From Betaproteobacteria bacterium (GTDB lineage: Bacteria; Pseudomonadota; Gammaproteobacteria; Burkholderiales; SG8-41), in assembly GCA_025356695.1 (NCBI GenBank), contig JANXSE010000006.1:1-23367 (forward strand): DNA of 23,367 nt, given 5' to 3'. Below are positions 8,991 through 17,181 of this stretch, piece by piece. The notes beneath the pieces are model-generated. The model had not been told where the DNA came from. It saw nothing but the letters and a program-made list of their open reading frames with translations, and did no database searches. Positions within the stretch are counted from its first letter, which is position 1. Each line of letters opens with the position of its first letter. The position numbers and the translations under genes are program-made.

Positions 8991-10442
8991 ATGGAAATGA
9001 AGATGACACGCACAATAATTTCACTGTCGCTGGCAGCACTACTCGGCGCCTGCGCCATGGGACCCGACTACAAGCGGCCCGCGGTGCAGACGCCGGAAGC
9101 CTTTCGCGGCGCGCCGGCATTGAGCGGCAAACCGCTGGCCGACATGGCATGGTGGGAGATTTATCAGGACCCTGCGCTCGACCAGTTGCTGCGCGCCGCG
9201 CTCACCAACAATTACGATGTGCGCATTGCGCTTTCACGGGTCGACGAGTTTCGCGCTGCGGCGGGCATTGCCGGTTACGGCTCGATTCCCACGGTCACGG
9301 CGAGTGGCGGCGCGACGCGTTCGCGTGTGTCCACCGTCGGCCCGACGCCGTTGCCGTCGAGCGCGGCGCCGGTGCGCACAACGCTCAACGCCAGCATCGA
9401 TGCCTCGTATGAAATCGACTTGTGGAAACGCATCGCCAGCATCAATGCGGCGGCGCGTGCCGACCTGATCAGTTCCGAATTCGCGCGCGACACGATCCGC
9501 ATTGCCGTGTTGTCGAACGTCGCCTCGGCCTATTTCACGCTGCGCGCGCTCGACCAGCAGTTGGCGATCGCGCAGAAGACTGTTGCGCTGCGCGAGGATT
9601 TTCTCAAACTCACGCGCGCGCAATTCAGTGCCGGAGTGGTCTCCGAACTCGAGGTCAACCGTGCCGAGGCGAGTGTCGCCACTGCACGCGCGTTGGTGCC
9701 CGATCTGAAATCGCAGGTCGCGCAGGCGGAAAACCTGCTGCAAATCCTCACCGGCGCAACCCCGGGCCCGATCGTGCGCGCCGAAGGCGGGGCCATTGAA
9801 AAGCTTGCAGTACCGCCCGAAGTACCCGTCGGTGTGCCGTCCACGCTGCTCGAGCGTCGTCCCGATTTGCGTCAGGCCGAAAGCACGCTGGTCGGCGCGA
9901 ATGCGCGGCTTAAGGCGATCAAGGCCTCGTTGTTCCCGACCATTTCATTGACCGGCTCGCTGGGTTCGCAGAGCGCGGCGTTCGGCAACCTGTTTTCGGG
10001 GCCGGCGCAGACCTGGGCGTTCGGTCTCGGATTGCTGCAACCGATCATCGACGTCAACCGCAACAAGTATCAGGTGCAGATCTACACCGCGCGCGAGCAG
10101 CAGGCGATCCTCGCCTACCAGCAGACGGTGACTCAGGCTTTCCGCGAAGTCGGTGATGCGCTGGCGGCGCGCAGCGGCTACAGCGAATCGCTGCGCGTGC
10201 AGGACGATCAGGTGACTGCATTGCGCGCGGCACGCGAGCAGGTGGCCAAGCGTTATGCGGCCGGTTACTCAGCCTACTTCGAAGTAATCGACGCCGACCG
10301 CACGCTGTTTGACGCGGAACTCGCGCGCGTGCAGGCCTACCGCAACACCATGACGTCGCTGGTGCAACTCTACAAGGCGCTCGGCGGCGGCTGGCAGATG
10401 GCGGCTGCCGAAACGCCTGCTGCTGCAAACGCACCGCGCTGA
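8991..10442 (+). CDS. NodT-family outer-membrane efflux channel lipoprotein
   Basis: Outer-membrane factor of the tripartite pump, 483 residues from the ATG one base after the permease stop. An equally plausible start is 9003, which has GGAA six bases upstream; the mature protein is the same because the lipobox LGAC (Cys21 from 8991) follows both. After the lipid-anchor Cys comes AMGPDYKRPAVQTP, the standard opening of NodT/OprM proteins. Two repeated halves rich in long helices follow (LNNNYDVRIALSRV-like region; then LLERRPDLRQAESTLVGANA, a typical second-repeat motif). It should form the trimeric channel docking onto the adaptor. Operon position and family agree, so the function is secure. 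Confidence 0.94.
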   Translation: MEMKMTRTIISLSLAALLGACAMGPDYKRPAVQTPEAFRGAPALSGKPLADMAWWEIYQDPALDQLLRAALTNNYDVRIALSRVDEFRAAAGIAGYGSIPTVTASGGATRSRVSTVGPTPLPSSAAPVRTTLNASIDASYEIDLWKRIASINAAARADLISSEFARDTIRIAVLSNVASAYFTLRALDQQLAIAQKTVALREDFLKLTRAQFSAGVVSELEVNRAEASVATARALVPDLKSQVAQAENLLQILTGATPGPIVRAEGGAIEKLAVPPEVPVGVPSTLLERRPDLRQAESTLVGANARLKAIKASLFPTISLTGSLGSQSAAFGNLFSGPAQTWAFGLGLLQPIIDVNRNKYQVQIYTAREQQAILAYQQTVTQAFREVGDALAARSGYSESLRVQDDQVTALRAAREQVAKRYAAGYSAYFEVIDADRTLFDAELARVQAYRNTMTSLVQLYKALGGGWQMAAAETPAAANAPR

Positions 10443-10445
10443 ACA

Positions 10446-12572
10446 ATGGGCGCGCCGGTCGAGCGGACGTGGTGGCAGCGGCCGAACCGCGTACTGCTGA
10501 TCAACCTGCGCGAGGGCGACGAACCGCGCATCGATCCTGACGAACTGATCGCCGGCGTGCGGGATTTTTCCGCCACGGCGTTTTGCATCAACGGCGGCGG
10601 CATCGTCGCCTTCTACGATACGCAGATCGAAGGACACCCTAAAAGCCGTGGCCTCAACGGGCGCGATTTGCTCGCCGAAATCGTGCCGCGTGCGCACGCG
10701 GCGGGCCAGCACGTGCTGGCGCGCATCGACCCGAGCTGCGCGCCGCAGGCTTTGGCGGCCACACACGCGGAGTGGTTCGCGCGTGGCCGCGACGGCGGCT
10801 TCTACGCGGTCAACGATTTCTACGTGACCTGTCCCAACGCCGGCTATTACCACGAGCGCATGGCCGACGTGGTGCGCGAAATCCTCACGCGCTACGACGC
10901 CGACGGCATCTGGAACAACCAGGGCAAGTTCGCCGCATGGGACACCGACGGCTGTTATTGCGATACCTGCCAGTCGATGTTTCGCGCCGATAGCGGGTTC
11001 GAGCTGCCGCGCGAGGAGAACTGGAACGATCCGGCGTGGCTGGCCTTCAACGAATGGCGCTACCGTCGCATCGCGGCGTGGGTCGCGCATATGAACGATG
11101 TCGTGCATTCGGCGAAACCGGCGGCGATTTTCATTGCCGCGGTGCAGTTGATGGAATCGCTCGAAACCATACGCCCCGGCGGCTGGGACATCGACTACTG
11201 GTTGCCGCACCAGGATGTGCCGACCTTCGAATGTCAGCGCCGCAACACTGCGCCGTGGTGGCCGGGCTTCCAGGCTAAATACCTGTCGACGGTGGCGCCG
11301 AACAAGCCGCGCTGGATGACGGCGAGTTATTTTTATCCGTGGTGGCGCCTTTACGCGACGCCGGAAGCGGAGAATCGCGCCTGGATCGCGCAGCAGTTCG
11401 CCAACGGCGTCTGCACCTGGCTGCACATCAACGGCGGTTATTCGGAATTGTTCGACCGCCGCGGTTATGCGCCGATGCGCGAGGTGTTCGCGCGACAGGC
11501 ACGCTGGGAACCGTATTTCGACGGCGCGATTTCCGCGGCGAAGGTTGCACTCGTCTATTCGCGCCACACGCAGGATAACTATGCCGGCGATGACACGCAT
11601 GCCGGCTATCTCGACCACGTCCGCGGTTATTACTGCGCGCTGCAGGAGGCACATATCCCGTTTGACGTTGTTTCCGACAAATTCATCGACGACAAACTGC
11701 TCGCCGCCTATCGCGTGCTGGTGCTGCCGAACTGCGCGTGCCTGAGTGATGAGGCGGCGGCGACGATTCAGCGTTTTGTCGCGGCAGGCGGCGCGCTGGT
11801 AGCGACGTTCGATACCGGTGCGCGCGAGCTTTTCGGGAAAAAACGCGCCGTGCCGGCGCTGGCGGCGTTGTGCGGTGTTACGGTGAAGGGCAGGCGCAGC
11901 GGTCTGAAGTCGTCTTATGCGCGCATCGAACGCGCGGATGATCCCTTGCTCGCCGGCATTGGTGACACCGATATCGTGCCGAATGAAGGCGCGCTCGTCG
12001 AAGTGAGCGCCGCGCCTCGATGCAGCGTGCCGCTGACGCTGATTCCGCCGGTGATTGCGCATTCGGGTGCCACCATCAGCATTCCTGAATACAGCGCGGT
12101 GCGCGCCGGTACCGACGTGCCGGTAGCGGTGCACGGAGTGCATGGCGCGGGGCGCACAATCTATTTTGCCAATGCGATGGATGCACTGTTCTATCACTAC
12201 GGGTTTCCCGATCTCGGCCGTATACTGGCCAATGCCGTGCGGCATGGCCTGGGCGACGCCGACGTGCTGGCAGTCGATGCGCCGGATTTTGTGGATGTCA
12301 CCTTGCGTGCACAGCCGTCGCGGCGGCTGGTGCATCTCATTAATTTCCCGGTCGCCAAACCGCTCAGCACGGGCTGGCGGCATCCGGGCCGCACGCTGGT
12401 GCCGCTGCATGATATTGCAGTACGTTATCGTCTTGCCGCGGGCGAGCATGTGCGCGAAGCGCGGCTGGCATCGAACGAACAGGTGCTTGCAGTGACAGAG
12501 TGCGACGGCTGGGTCTCGGTCAGCGTGCCGCAATTGAATGATCACGAAATCGTCGTGTTCGAACTCGCTTGA
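10446..12572 (+). CDS. Glycoside-hydrolase-like protein with beta-galactosidase-trimerisation-type domain
   Basis: A 708-residue protein with no signal peptide, so probably cytoplasmic. Residues 1-330 resemble hypothetical glycosyl hydrolase family proteins (GHL6-like TIM barrel): ARIDPSC near residue 95, GGFYAVNDFYVTCPNAGYY, DADGIWNNQGKFAAWDTDGC, and a cysteine trio Cys170, Cys172, Cys175 typical of that group. From about residue 360 (AKVALVYSRHTQDNY) there is a class-I-glutamine-amidotransferase-like fold as in the trimerisation domain of GH42 beta-galactosidases, ending in a small beta domain (DHEIVVFELA). A carbohydrate-active function is likely, but no substrate can be named. The start is three bases after the channel stop with no obvious ribosome site, implying translational coupling to the efflux operon, an unusual partnership. 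Confidence 0.75.
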   Translation: MGAPVERTWWQRPNRVLLINLREGDEPRIDPDELIAGVRDFSATAFCINGGGIVAFYDTQIEGHPKSRGLNGRDLLAEIVPRAHAAGQHVLARIDPSCAPQALAATHAEWFARGRDGGFYAVNDFYVTCPNAGYYHERMADVVREILTRYDADGIWNNQGKFAAWDTDGCYCDTCQSMFRADSGFELPREENWNDPAWLAFNEWRYRRIAAWVAHMNDVVHSAKPAAIFIAAVQLMESLETIRPGGWDIDYWLPHQDVPTFECQRRNTAPWWPGFQAKYLSTVAPNKPRWMTASYFYPWWRLYATPEAENRAWIAQQFANGVCTWLHINGGYSELFDRRGYAPMREVFARQARWEPYFDGAISAAKVALVYSRHTQDNYAGDDTHAGYLDHVRGYYCALQEAHIPFDVVSDKFIDDKLLAAYRVLVLPNCACLSDEAAATIQRFVAAGGALVATFDTGARELFGKKRAVPALAALCGVTVKGRRSGLKSSYARIERADDPLLAGIGDTDIVPNEGALVEVSAAPRCSVPLTLIPPVIAHSGATISIPEYSAVRAGTDVPVAVHGVHGAGRTIYFANAMDALFYHYGFPDLGRILANAVRHGLGDADVLAVDAPDFVDVTLRAQPSRRLVHLINFPVAKPLSTGWRHPGRTLVPLHDIAVRYRLAAGEHVREARLASNEQVLAVTECDGWVSVSVPQLNDHEIVVFELA

Positions 12573-12580
12573 GGATGGTC

Positions 12581-13552
12581 ATGCAGACCAAACATTTCGT
12601 CATTGCAGCGTTGCTGGGCAGCAGCGTCAGCGCGGGTGCCGCGCAGGCTGCCGCCGCCTATCCTGAAAAGCCGATACGTCTCGTCGTGCCGCTGGTGGCC
12701 GGTGGCCCGACCGATATGCTGGCACGCCTGATTGCGCAGCCGTTGTCGGGGCGCCTCGGCCAGCAGGTCATCGTCGATAACCGGCCGGGCGCGGGCGGCA
12801 ACATCGGCGCCGAAATGGTGGCGAAAGCGCCGGCCGACGGTTACACGCTGTTCATGGGCACCTCGGGCCCGTTGTCGATCAACGTCAGTCTCTATCAACA
12901 TATCGGCTACGATCCGCTGCGCGATTTCGCGCCGGTAATTCTTGCCGCATCGGCGCCGTTTGTGATCATCGCCAACAACGGACTGGCGGCAAACAATGTG
13001 AAAGAACTGATCGCGCTGGCGAAGGCGAAGCCGGGGCAGTTGAACTTCGGTTCGGTGCCGGGCAACGCCTCGCATCTGGCGACGGAACTGTTCAAGATGA
13101 TGGCCGGTATCGACATGGTGCTGGTGCCCTACAAGGGGGCGGCGCCGGCAACTACCGACACCATTGCCGGGCAGATTCAGTTGAGCTGGGCGTCAACACC
13201 GGGTTCGGTGACCTTCGTGAAATCCGGCAAGCTCAAGGCGATCGGCGTGACCAGCGTCAAACGCATCGGCCCCTTGCCGGACGTCGCAACGGTGGCGGAG
13301 TCGGGCCTGCCCGGGTATGAGGCCAGCGTCTGGTATGGCGTCGCCGCACCTGCGCGCACCCCGGCCGGAGTGGTCACAAAACTCAACACGGAAATCGCGC
13401 AGGTGCTTGGCGATCGCGCCAACCGCGATAAGATCGCCGTCAGCGATTTCGAACCGACCACCAGCACGCCGGAGGAATTTGCAAAATTCATTCGCAGCGA
13501 ACACGCGAAGTGGGCGAAGGTGGTGAAGGCCTCGGGCGCGCGCGCCGATTAA
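12581..13552 (+). CDS. Bug/TctC-family periplasmic substrate-binding protein
   Basis: Extracytoplasmic solute receptor of the tripartite tricarboxylate transporter family, 323 residues. The start at 12581 has GAGG six bases upstream; the upstream in-frame ATG at 12575 abuts that site and is unlikely. A signal peptide ends near AQAAAA, followed by the family opening YPEKPIRLVVPLVAGGPTDM. Other family marks are IVDNRPGAGGNIGAE, the VPYKGAAPATTD ligand loop, and GLPGYEASVWYGVAAPARTP. These proteins bind carboxylates or other small acids. No TctA or TctB membrane genes accompany it; orphan Bug proteins are abundant in Burkholderiales. It follows the glycosidase-like gene by eight bases and is probably the last gene of that transcription unit. 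Confidence 0.93.
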   Translation: MQTKHFVIAALLGSSVSAGAAQAAAAYPEKPIRLVVPLVAGGPTDMLARLIAQPLSGRLGQQVIVDNRPGAGGNIGAEMVAKAPADGYTLFMGTSGPLSINVSLYQHIGYDPLRDFAPVILAASAPFVIIANNGLAANNVKELIALAKAKPGQLNFGSVPGNASHLATELFKMMAGIDMVLVPYKGAAPATTDTIAGQIQLSWASTPGSVTFVKSGKLKAIGVTSVKRIGPLPDVATVAESGLPGYEASVWYGVAAPARTPAGVVTKLNTEIAQVLGDRANRDKIAVSDFEPTTSTPEEFAKFIRSEHAKWAKVVKASGARAD

Positions 13553-13600
13553 GCGCGGCGGCAGGGTGTCAATTTTTTTTCTGGAAGAGGAGAAGAGCTC

Positions 13601-14173
13601 ATGAAAACATTGCGTAACACGGCCGTGCTGGCATTACTCGCAGGTTTATCCGCCGCATCCGCCGCTGCCGATCACTACACCATCGATCCGGCGCACACCT
13701 TTCCGCGTTTCGAGATAAGCCACTTCGGTTTTTCGACGCACCGCGGCCAGTTCAACACGACTGCCGGCAAACTGGTGCTCGACCGCGCGGCTAAAACGGG
13801 TAGCGTTGAAATCACCGTGCAGACCGCCTCGATCGGCACCGGCGACCCCAAGCTCGAATCCGAGTTGCGCGGCGACAAGTTTTTCAACGTCGAGAAATTT
13901 CCTGTCATGACATTCAGGTCGAAGGCGCTCAAATTCAATGGCGACGTGCCGGCCAGCGCCGAGGGCGAACTCACGCTGCTGGGGGTGACCAAACCGCTGA
14001 CGCTGGCGATTTCGCAGGTCAAATGCGGCATGCATCCGCTGAACAAAAAGGATGACTGCGGCGCCGAGCTGACGGGTTCGCTGAAGCGTTCCGATTTCGG
14101 CATGAAGACGGGTGTGCCGGCGGTGGGCGACGAGATCACCCTGCGCATCCAGGTCGAAGCCTGGAAGGATTGA
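13601..14173 (+). CDS. YceI-family periplasmic protein
   Basis: Small secreted lipocalin-like beta-barrel protein, 190 residues, the usual YceI length. A signal peptide (MKTLRNTAVLALLAGLSAAS, cleavage near SAAAD) is followed by the family opening HYTIDPAHTFPRFEISHFGF. GEFNT-type and KFPVMTFRSK segments and a C-terminal KRSDFGM motif confirm the family. A strong ribosome site (AGGAG) precedes the ATG. YceI proteins bind isoprenoid or other amphiphilic molecules in the periplasm; their physiological role is only partly known. Two Cys residues (KCGM and DDCGAE) could form a disulfide. It stands alone, with a T8 run but no adjoining stem upstream. Confidence 0.93.
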   Translation: MKTLRNTAVLALLAGLSAASAAADHYTIDPAHTFPRFEISHFGFSTHRGQFNTTAGKLVLDRAAKTGSVEITVQTASIGTGDPKLESELRGDKFFNVEKFPVMTFRSKALKFNGDVPASAEGELTLLGVTKPLTLAISQVKCGMHPLNKKDDCGAELTGSLKRSDFGMKTGVPAVGDEITLRIQVEAWKD

Positions 14174-14229
14174 TGGTTTTGCCCGTTGTACCTGTTTGAT
14201 CGCCGGCCAACTTTTGACGGAGGTTCAGC

Positions 14230-16164
14230 ATGACTGCTTTTGAGCGAAACTTCACACGACGTGATTTCATCAAGGCGGGTGCCGCCGCCGGCATCACGGG
14301 ATTGGTCGGCGGCTGCGCCGGTGCGGGCGGCGTCAATCCGCCGCCGTCGGCGGGTTCCGCTGACACGATATTCCTCTCCGGCCGTATCGCCACGCAAAAC
14401 GAACGCCGCGCGGTGGTATCGGCCCTTGCCGTGAAAGACGGCCGCGTGCTGGCTACCGGTGACGACATGGAGATCATGGCCTACCGCAATGCGGCCACGC
14501 GCGTGATCCAGCTCAATGGCCGCACCGTGATTCCGGGGCTGATCGACTCGCACTCGCATCCGATCCGCGGCGGTCTTTATTACAACCTCGAACTGCGCTG
14601 GGACGGCGTGCCCTCGCTGGCTGACGCGCTGCGCATGCTGCGCGAACAGGCGCAGCGCACGCCGCCCAACCACTGGGTGCGCGTGGTCGGCGGCTGGTCG
14701 GAGTTCCAGTTTGCCGAGAAACGCATGCCCACACTCGACGAACTCAATGCGGCGGCACCCGATACGCCGGTGTTCGTGCTGAACCTGTATGCGACGGCGC
14801 TGCTCAATCGCGCCGCGCTGCGTGCAGCCGGCTATACCAAAGACACGCCGAATCCGTCGGGTGGCGAAATCCAGCGCGACAAGGCCGGCAATCCGACCGG
14901 ACTCCTGATCGCCAAACCCAATGCCTTCATTTTGTATTCGACGCTGGCGAAGGGGCCAAAGCTGCCCTTCGAGCAGCAGGTCAATTCATCGCGCCAGTTC
15001 ATGCGCGAATTGAATCGTCTGGGCGTCACCAGCGTGATCGACGCCGGCGGCGGCTTCCAGAATTTCCCGCAGGACTACGAAGTGGTGACGGCGCTGCACA
15101 AGGACAAACAGATGACGGTGCGCATCGCCGCCAATCTGTTCACGCAGCGCCCGAAGCAGGAACTCGAGGACTACGCGAACTGGGCGAAGATGGTGAAGCC
15201 CGGGCAGGGCGACGACATGTACCGCATCAATGGCGCCGGTGAAATGCTGGTTTATTCGGCGGCCGACTTTGAGGATTTTCTCGAGCCGCGTCCCGATCTG
15301 GCGGCCAATATGGAGGCCGATCTGACCAATGTGGTGAAACTGCTGGCGCAGAACCGCTGGCCGTTTCGGTTGCACGCGACCTATGACGAGACGATCACGC
15401 GCGCGCTCAACGTCTACGAGGCGGTCAACCGCGAAGTGCCGTTCGACGGTCTGCACTGGTTCATCGATCACGCGGAGACGATTTCGCCGCGCAACGTTGA
15501 CCGCATCCGCGCGCTCGGCGGCGGCATCGCCGTGCAGCACCGCATGGCTTATCAGGGCGAACACTTCATCAACCGCTACGGCAAGGACGCGGCCGCAGCG
15601 ACGCCGCCGATCAAGCGCATGCTCGCCGCCGGCGTGCCGGTGGGCGCCGGCACCGATGCGACGCGCGTGGCGAGCTACAACCCGTTCGTCACGCTCTACT
15701 GGCTGATCAGTGGTAAAACCGTCGGCGGCACGTCGATGTATCCGGAGGCCAACCGCTTCGACCGCATGGAAGCACTACGTCTGTGGACGGTCGGCAGCAG
15801 CTGGTTCTCCAGCGACGAGGGCAAGAAGGGCGCGCTGGTGCCGGGGCAACTCGCCGATCTGGCCGTGTTGTCGGCGGATTATTTTTCGGTGCCGGAAGAA
15901 CAGATCAAGGCGTTGCAGTCGGTGCTGACGGTGGTTGGCGGCAATATCGTGCACGGCGCGGCTGAATATTCGAACATGGCGCCGCCGGCACTGCCGGTCA
16001 GTCCCGAGTGGTCGCCGGTAGCGGCGTATGGCGGCTGGGGTGCGCCGTTGCGCAAGTCGCAAGGCGCAGCGACGGCGACGGTGGCGACTGCGTGTGCGCC
16101 GCTGTGTCATGATCCGTTTGGATCGTCGGGCGCCTTCAGCGGTTGCGCCTGCGCGGTTTTTTGA
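14230..16164 (+). CDS. Tat-exported lipoprotein amidohydrolase (YtcJ-like, amidohydrolase 3 family)
   Basis: Predicted metal-dependent amidohydrolase, 644 residues, with GGAGG ahead of the ATG. The N-terminus has a twin-arginine signal (TRRDFIKAG) running into a lipobox (VGGC), which predicts export in folded form and lipid anchoring. The enzyme core shows the first metal-binding pair in GLIDSHSHPI (His108, His110), further histidines in the HATYDET and FIDHAET segments, and the catalytic Asp476 in GAGTDATR, so the active site is complete. YtcJ-like enzymes act on amides, carbamates or aryl substrates; the substrate here is unknown. The last 25 residues carry five cysteines and one histidine (CAPLCHD, GCACAVF), possibly an extra metal site. 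The stop codon lies at the end of a T6 run. Confidence 0.88.
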   Translation: MTAFERNFTRRDFIKAGAAAGITGLVGGCAGAGGVNPPPSAGSADTIFLSGRIATQNERRAVVSALAVKDGRVLATGDDMEIMAYRNAATRVIQLNGRTVIPGLIDSHSHPIRGGLYYNLELRWDGVPSLADALRMLREQAQRTPPNHWVRVVGGWSEFQFAEKRMPTLDELNAAAPDTPVFVLNLYATALLNRAALRAAGYTKDTPNPSGGEIQRDKAGNPTGLLIAKPNAFILYSTLAKGPKLPFEQQVNSSRQFMRELNRLGVTSVIDAGGGFQNFPQDYEVVTALHKDKQMTVRIAANLFTQRPKQELEDYANWAKMVKPGQGDDMYRINGAGEMLVYSAADFEDFLEPRPDLAANMEADLTNVVKLLAQNRWPFRLHATYDETITRALNVYEAVNREVPFDGLHWFIDHAETISPRNVDRIRALGGGIAVQHRMAYQGEHFINRYGKDAAAATPPIKRMLAAGVPVGAGTDATRVASYNPFVTLYWLISGKTVGGTSMYPEANRFDRMEALRLWTVGSSWFSSDEGKKGALVPGQLADLAVLSADYFSVPEEQIKALQSVLTVVGGNIVHGAAEYSNMAPPALPVSPEWSPVAAYGGWGAPLRKSQGAATATVATACAPLCHDPFGSSGAFSGCACAVF

Positions 16165-16183
16165 GTTTCACTTGATGTTTTAC

Positions 16184-16217
16184 GCATCGCGCCACCCCGG
16201 GTGGCGCGATGCATTTT
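16184..16217 (+). terminator. Rho-independent terminator-like hairpin
   Basis: Perfect 13-bp stem GCATCGCGCCACC (16184-16196) and GGTGGCGCGATGC (16200-16212) with a CCG loop, followed by ATTTT. It lies 20 bases after the amidohydrolase stop and 17 bases before the next start, so it should end transcription of the amidohydrolase. The T tract is short, so termination may be partial, and the stem also sits in the leader of the next gene. Confidence 0.65.
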
Positions 16218-16233
16218 CAGTGGAGGGTCCGTC

Positions 16234-17043
16234 ATGATGCAGGAAATCACCGCGCTGCTGGCGCAATACGGACTGGCCTTCGTGTTCCTGAACATGTTTC
16301 TCGCGCAGGCCGGCGTGCCGGTGCCGGCGGTGCCAACGCTGATGGTGGCGGGTGCGCTGGCGGCGGGGGGCGGCACCACGGTGTCGGCGATCGTGCTGGT
16401 GGCGGTGCTCGGTTCGTTGCTCGGTGATCTCATCTGGTACGTGGCCGGGCGTATCTACGGCTTCCGCGTACTGCAGCTCCTGTGCCGCATTTCGATCTCG
16501 CCGGATTCCTGCGTGCGGCAGACCAAAACGCGTTTCACGCGCTGGGGCGCGCCGTCGCTGGTGCTCGCCAAATTCATTCCGGGCTTCGCTACCGTTGCGC
16601 CGCCGGTGGCCGGCGCGCTGAAACTGCCGCTGGGGCCGTTTCTCGCCTACAGCACGCTGGGTGCGGCGTTGTATTCCGCCGCGGCTGCGGGTGCCGGCAT
16701 GTTTTTCTACCGCGAAATTGACTGGCTGATCGGCCGCCTCGAGGCGATGGGCATTTATGCACTCTTCGTTCTGCTGCTGGCGCTGGCCGCCTTCATCGCC
16801 TTCAAGTGGTGGGACCGCAAACGCTTTTTCAAGGCGCTGCGCATGGCGCGCCTGCCGGTGCTGGAACTGCGCGCGCTGATGGACGAGGGGCGCGAGCCGG
16901 TGGTCGTGGATGTGCGTTCGGCAAGCGCGCGTTCGCTCGACCCGCGCCGCATTCCGGGGGCGCTGGCGGTGGACATTGAAAGCATCGATGAGCATCTTGC
17001 CGGCCTGCCGCCGGACCGCGATATCATTCTCTACTGTGCCTGA
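16234..17043 (+). CDS. DedA-family membrane protein with rhodanese domain cut by an in-frame TGA
   Basis: N-terminal DedA/SNARE-associated (VTT) membrane domain, then a C-terminal rhodanese domain; 269 residues up to the TGA. The start at 16234 follows GGAGGG by six bases; earlier in-frame codons fall in the terminator hairpin. The DedA part (residues 1-180) includes NMFLAQAGVPVPAVPTLMVA, GSLLGDLIWYVAGRIYG and RWGAPSLVLAKFIPGFATVA. DedA proteins are needed for envelope homeostasis and phospholipid or polyprenyl-phosphate flipping. After a further helix near residues 170-192, the rhodanese domain starts around residue 205 (VLELRALMDEGREPVVVDVR) and reads DIILYCA before TGA at 17041-17043. Homologues normally continue Cys-Pro-Asn-Glu here, and the frame does continue with exactly that pattern. 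If the TGA is a true stop, the sulfurtransferase domain is dead but the membrane domain remains complete. Confidence 0.85.
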   Translation: MMQEITALLAQYGLAFVFLNMFLAQAGVPVPAVPTLMVAGALAAGGGTTVSAIVLVAVLGSLLGDLIWYVAGRIYGFRVLQLLCRISISPDSCVRQTKTRFTRWGAPSLVLAKFIPGFATVAPPVAGALKLPLGPFLAYSTLGAALYSAAAAGAGMFFYREIDWLIGRLEAMGIYALFVLLLALAAFIAFKWWDRKRFFKALRMARLPVLELRALMDEGREPVVVDVRSASARSLDPRRIPGALAVDIESIDEHLAGLPPDRDIILYCA

Positions 17044-17169
17044 CCAAACGAAGCCAGCGCGGCGCGTGTCGCCCGCATGTTGATGGACAGGGGGCATATG
17101 CGGGTGCGGCCGCTGGCGGGGGGGCTCGACGCGTGGGTCGATGCCGGCTACGCAACCGATCTGGAATAA
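17044..17169 (+). pseudogene. In-frame continuation of the rhodanese domain after TGA
   Basis: Forty-one codons in the same frame, ending with TAA at 17167-17169, read PNEASAARVARMLMDRGHMR and then VRPLAGGLDAWVDAGYATDL. This is the standard second half of a bacterial rhodanese domain (active-site loop, helix, RVRPLAGGLDAW motif). No base is missing or added, so only one codon separates it from the upstream half. There is no ribosome site or suitable start, so it would only be made by read-through, recoding, or if the TGA is not really present in the genome. Confidence 0.85.
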
Positions 17170-17181
17170 CAGGGGGAGAGC

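Noticed and set aside
10269..12545. A 758-codon open frame on the minus strand
   Set aside because: Opposite the glycosidase-like gene; composition is Arg/His-rich and no family motif is visible, whereas the plus-strand frame has clear motifs.
13537..13580. T8 run with GC-rich inverted repeats after the Bug protein gene, possible terminator
   Set aside because: The nearest stem (CGCCG/CGGCG) ends about 12 bases before the T run, too far for an intrinsic terminator; not listed as a feature.
16201..16233. Earlier start (GTG at 16201) for the DedA gene
   Set aside because: It falls inside the terminator stem and has no ribosome site; GGAGGG supports 16234.
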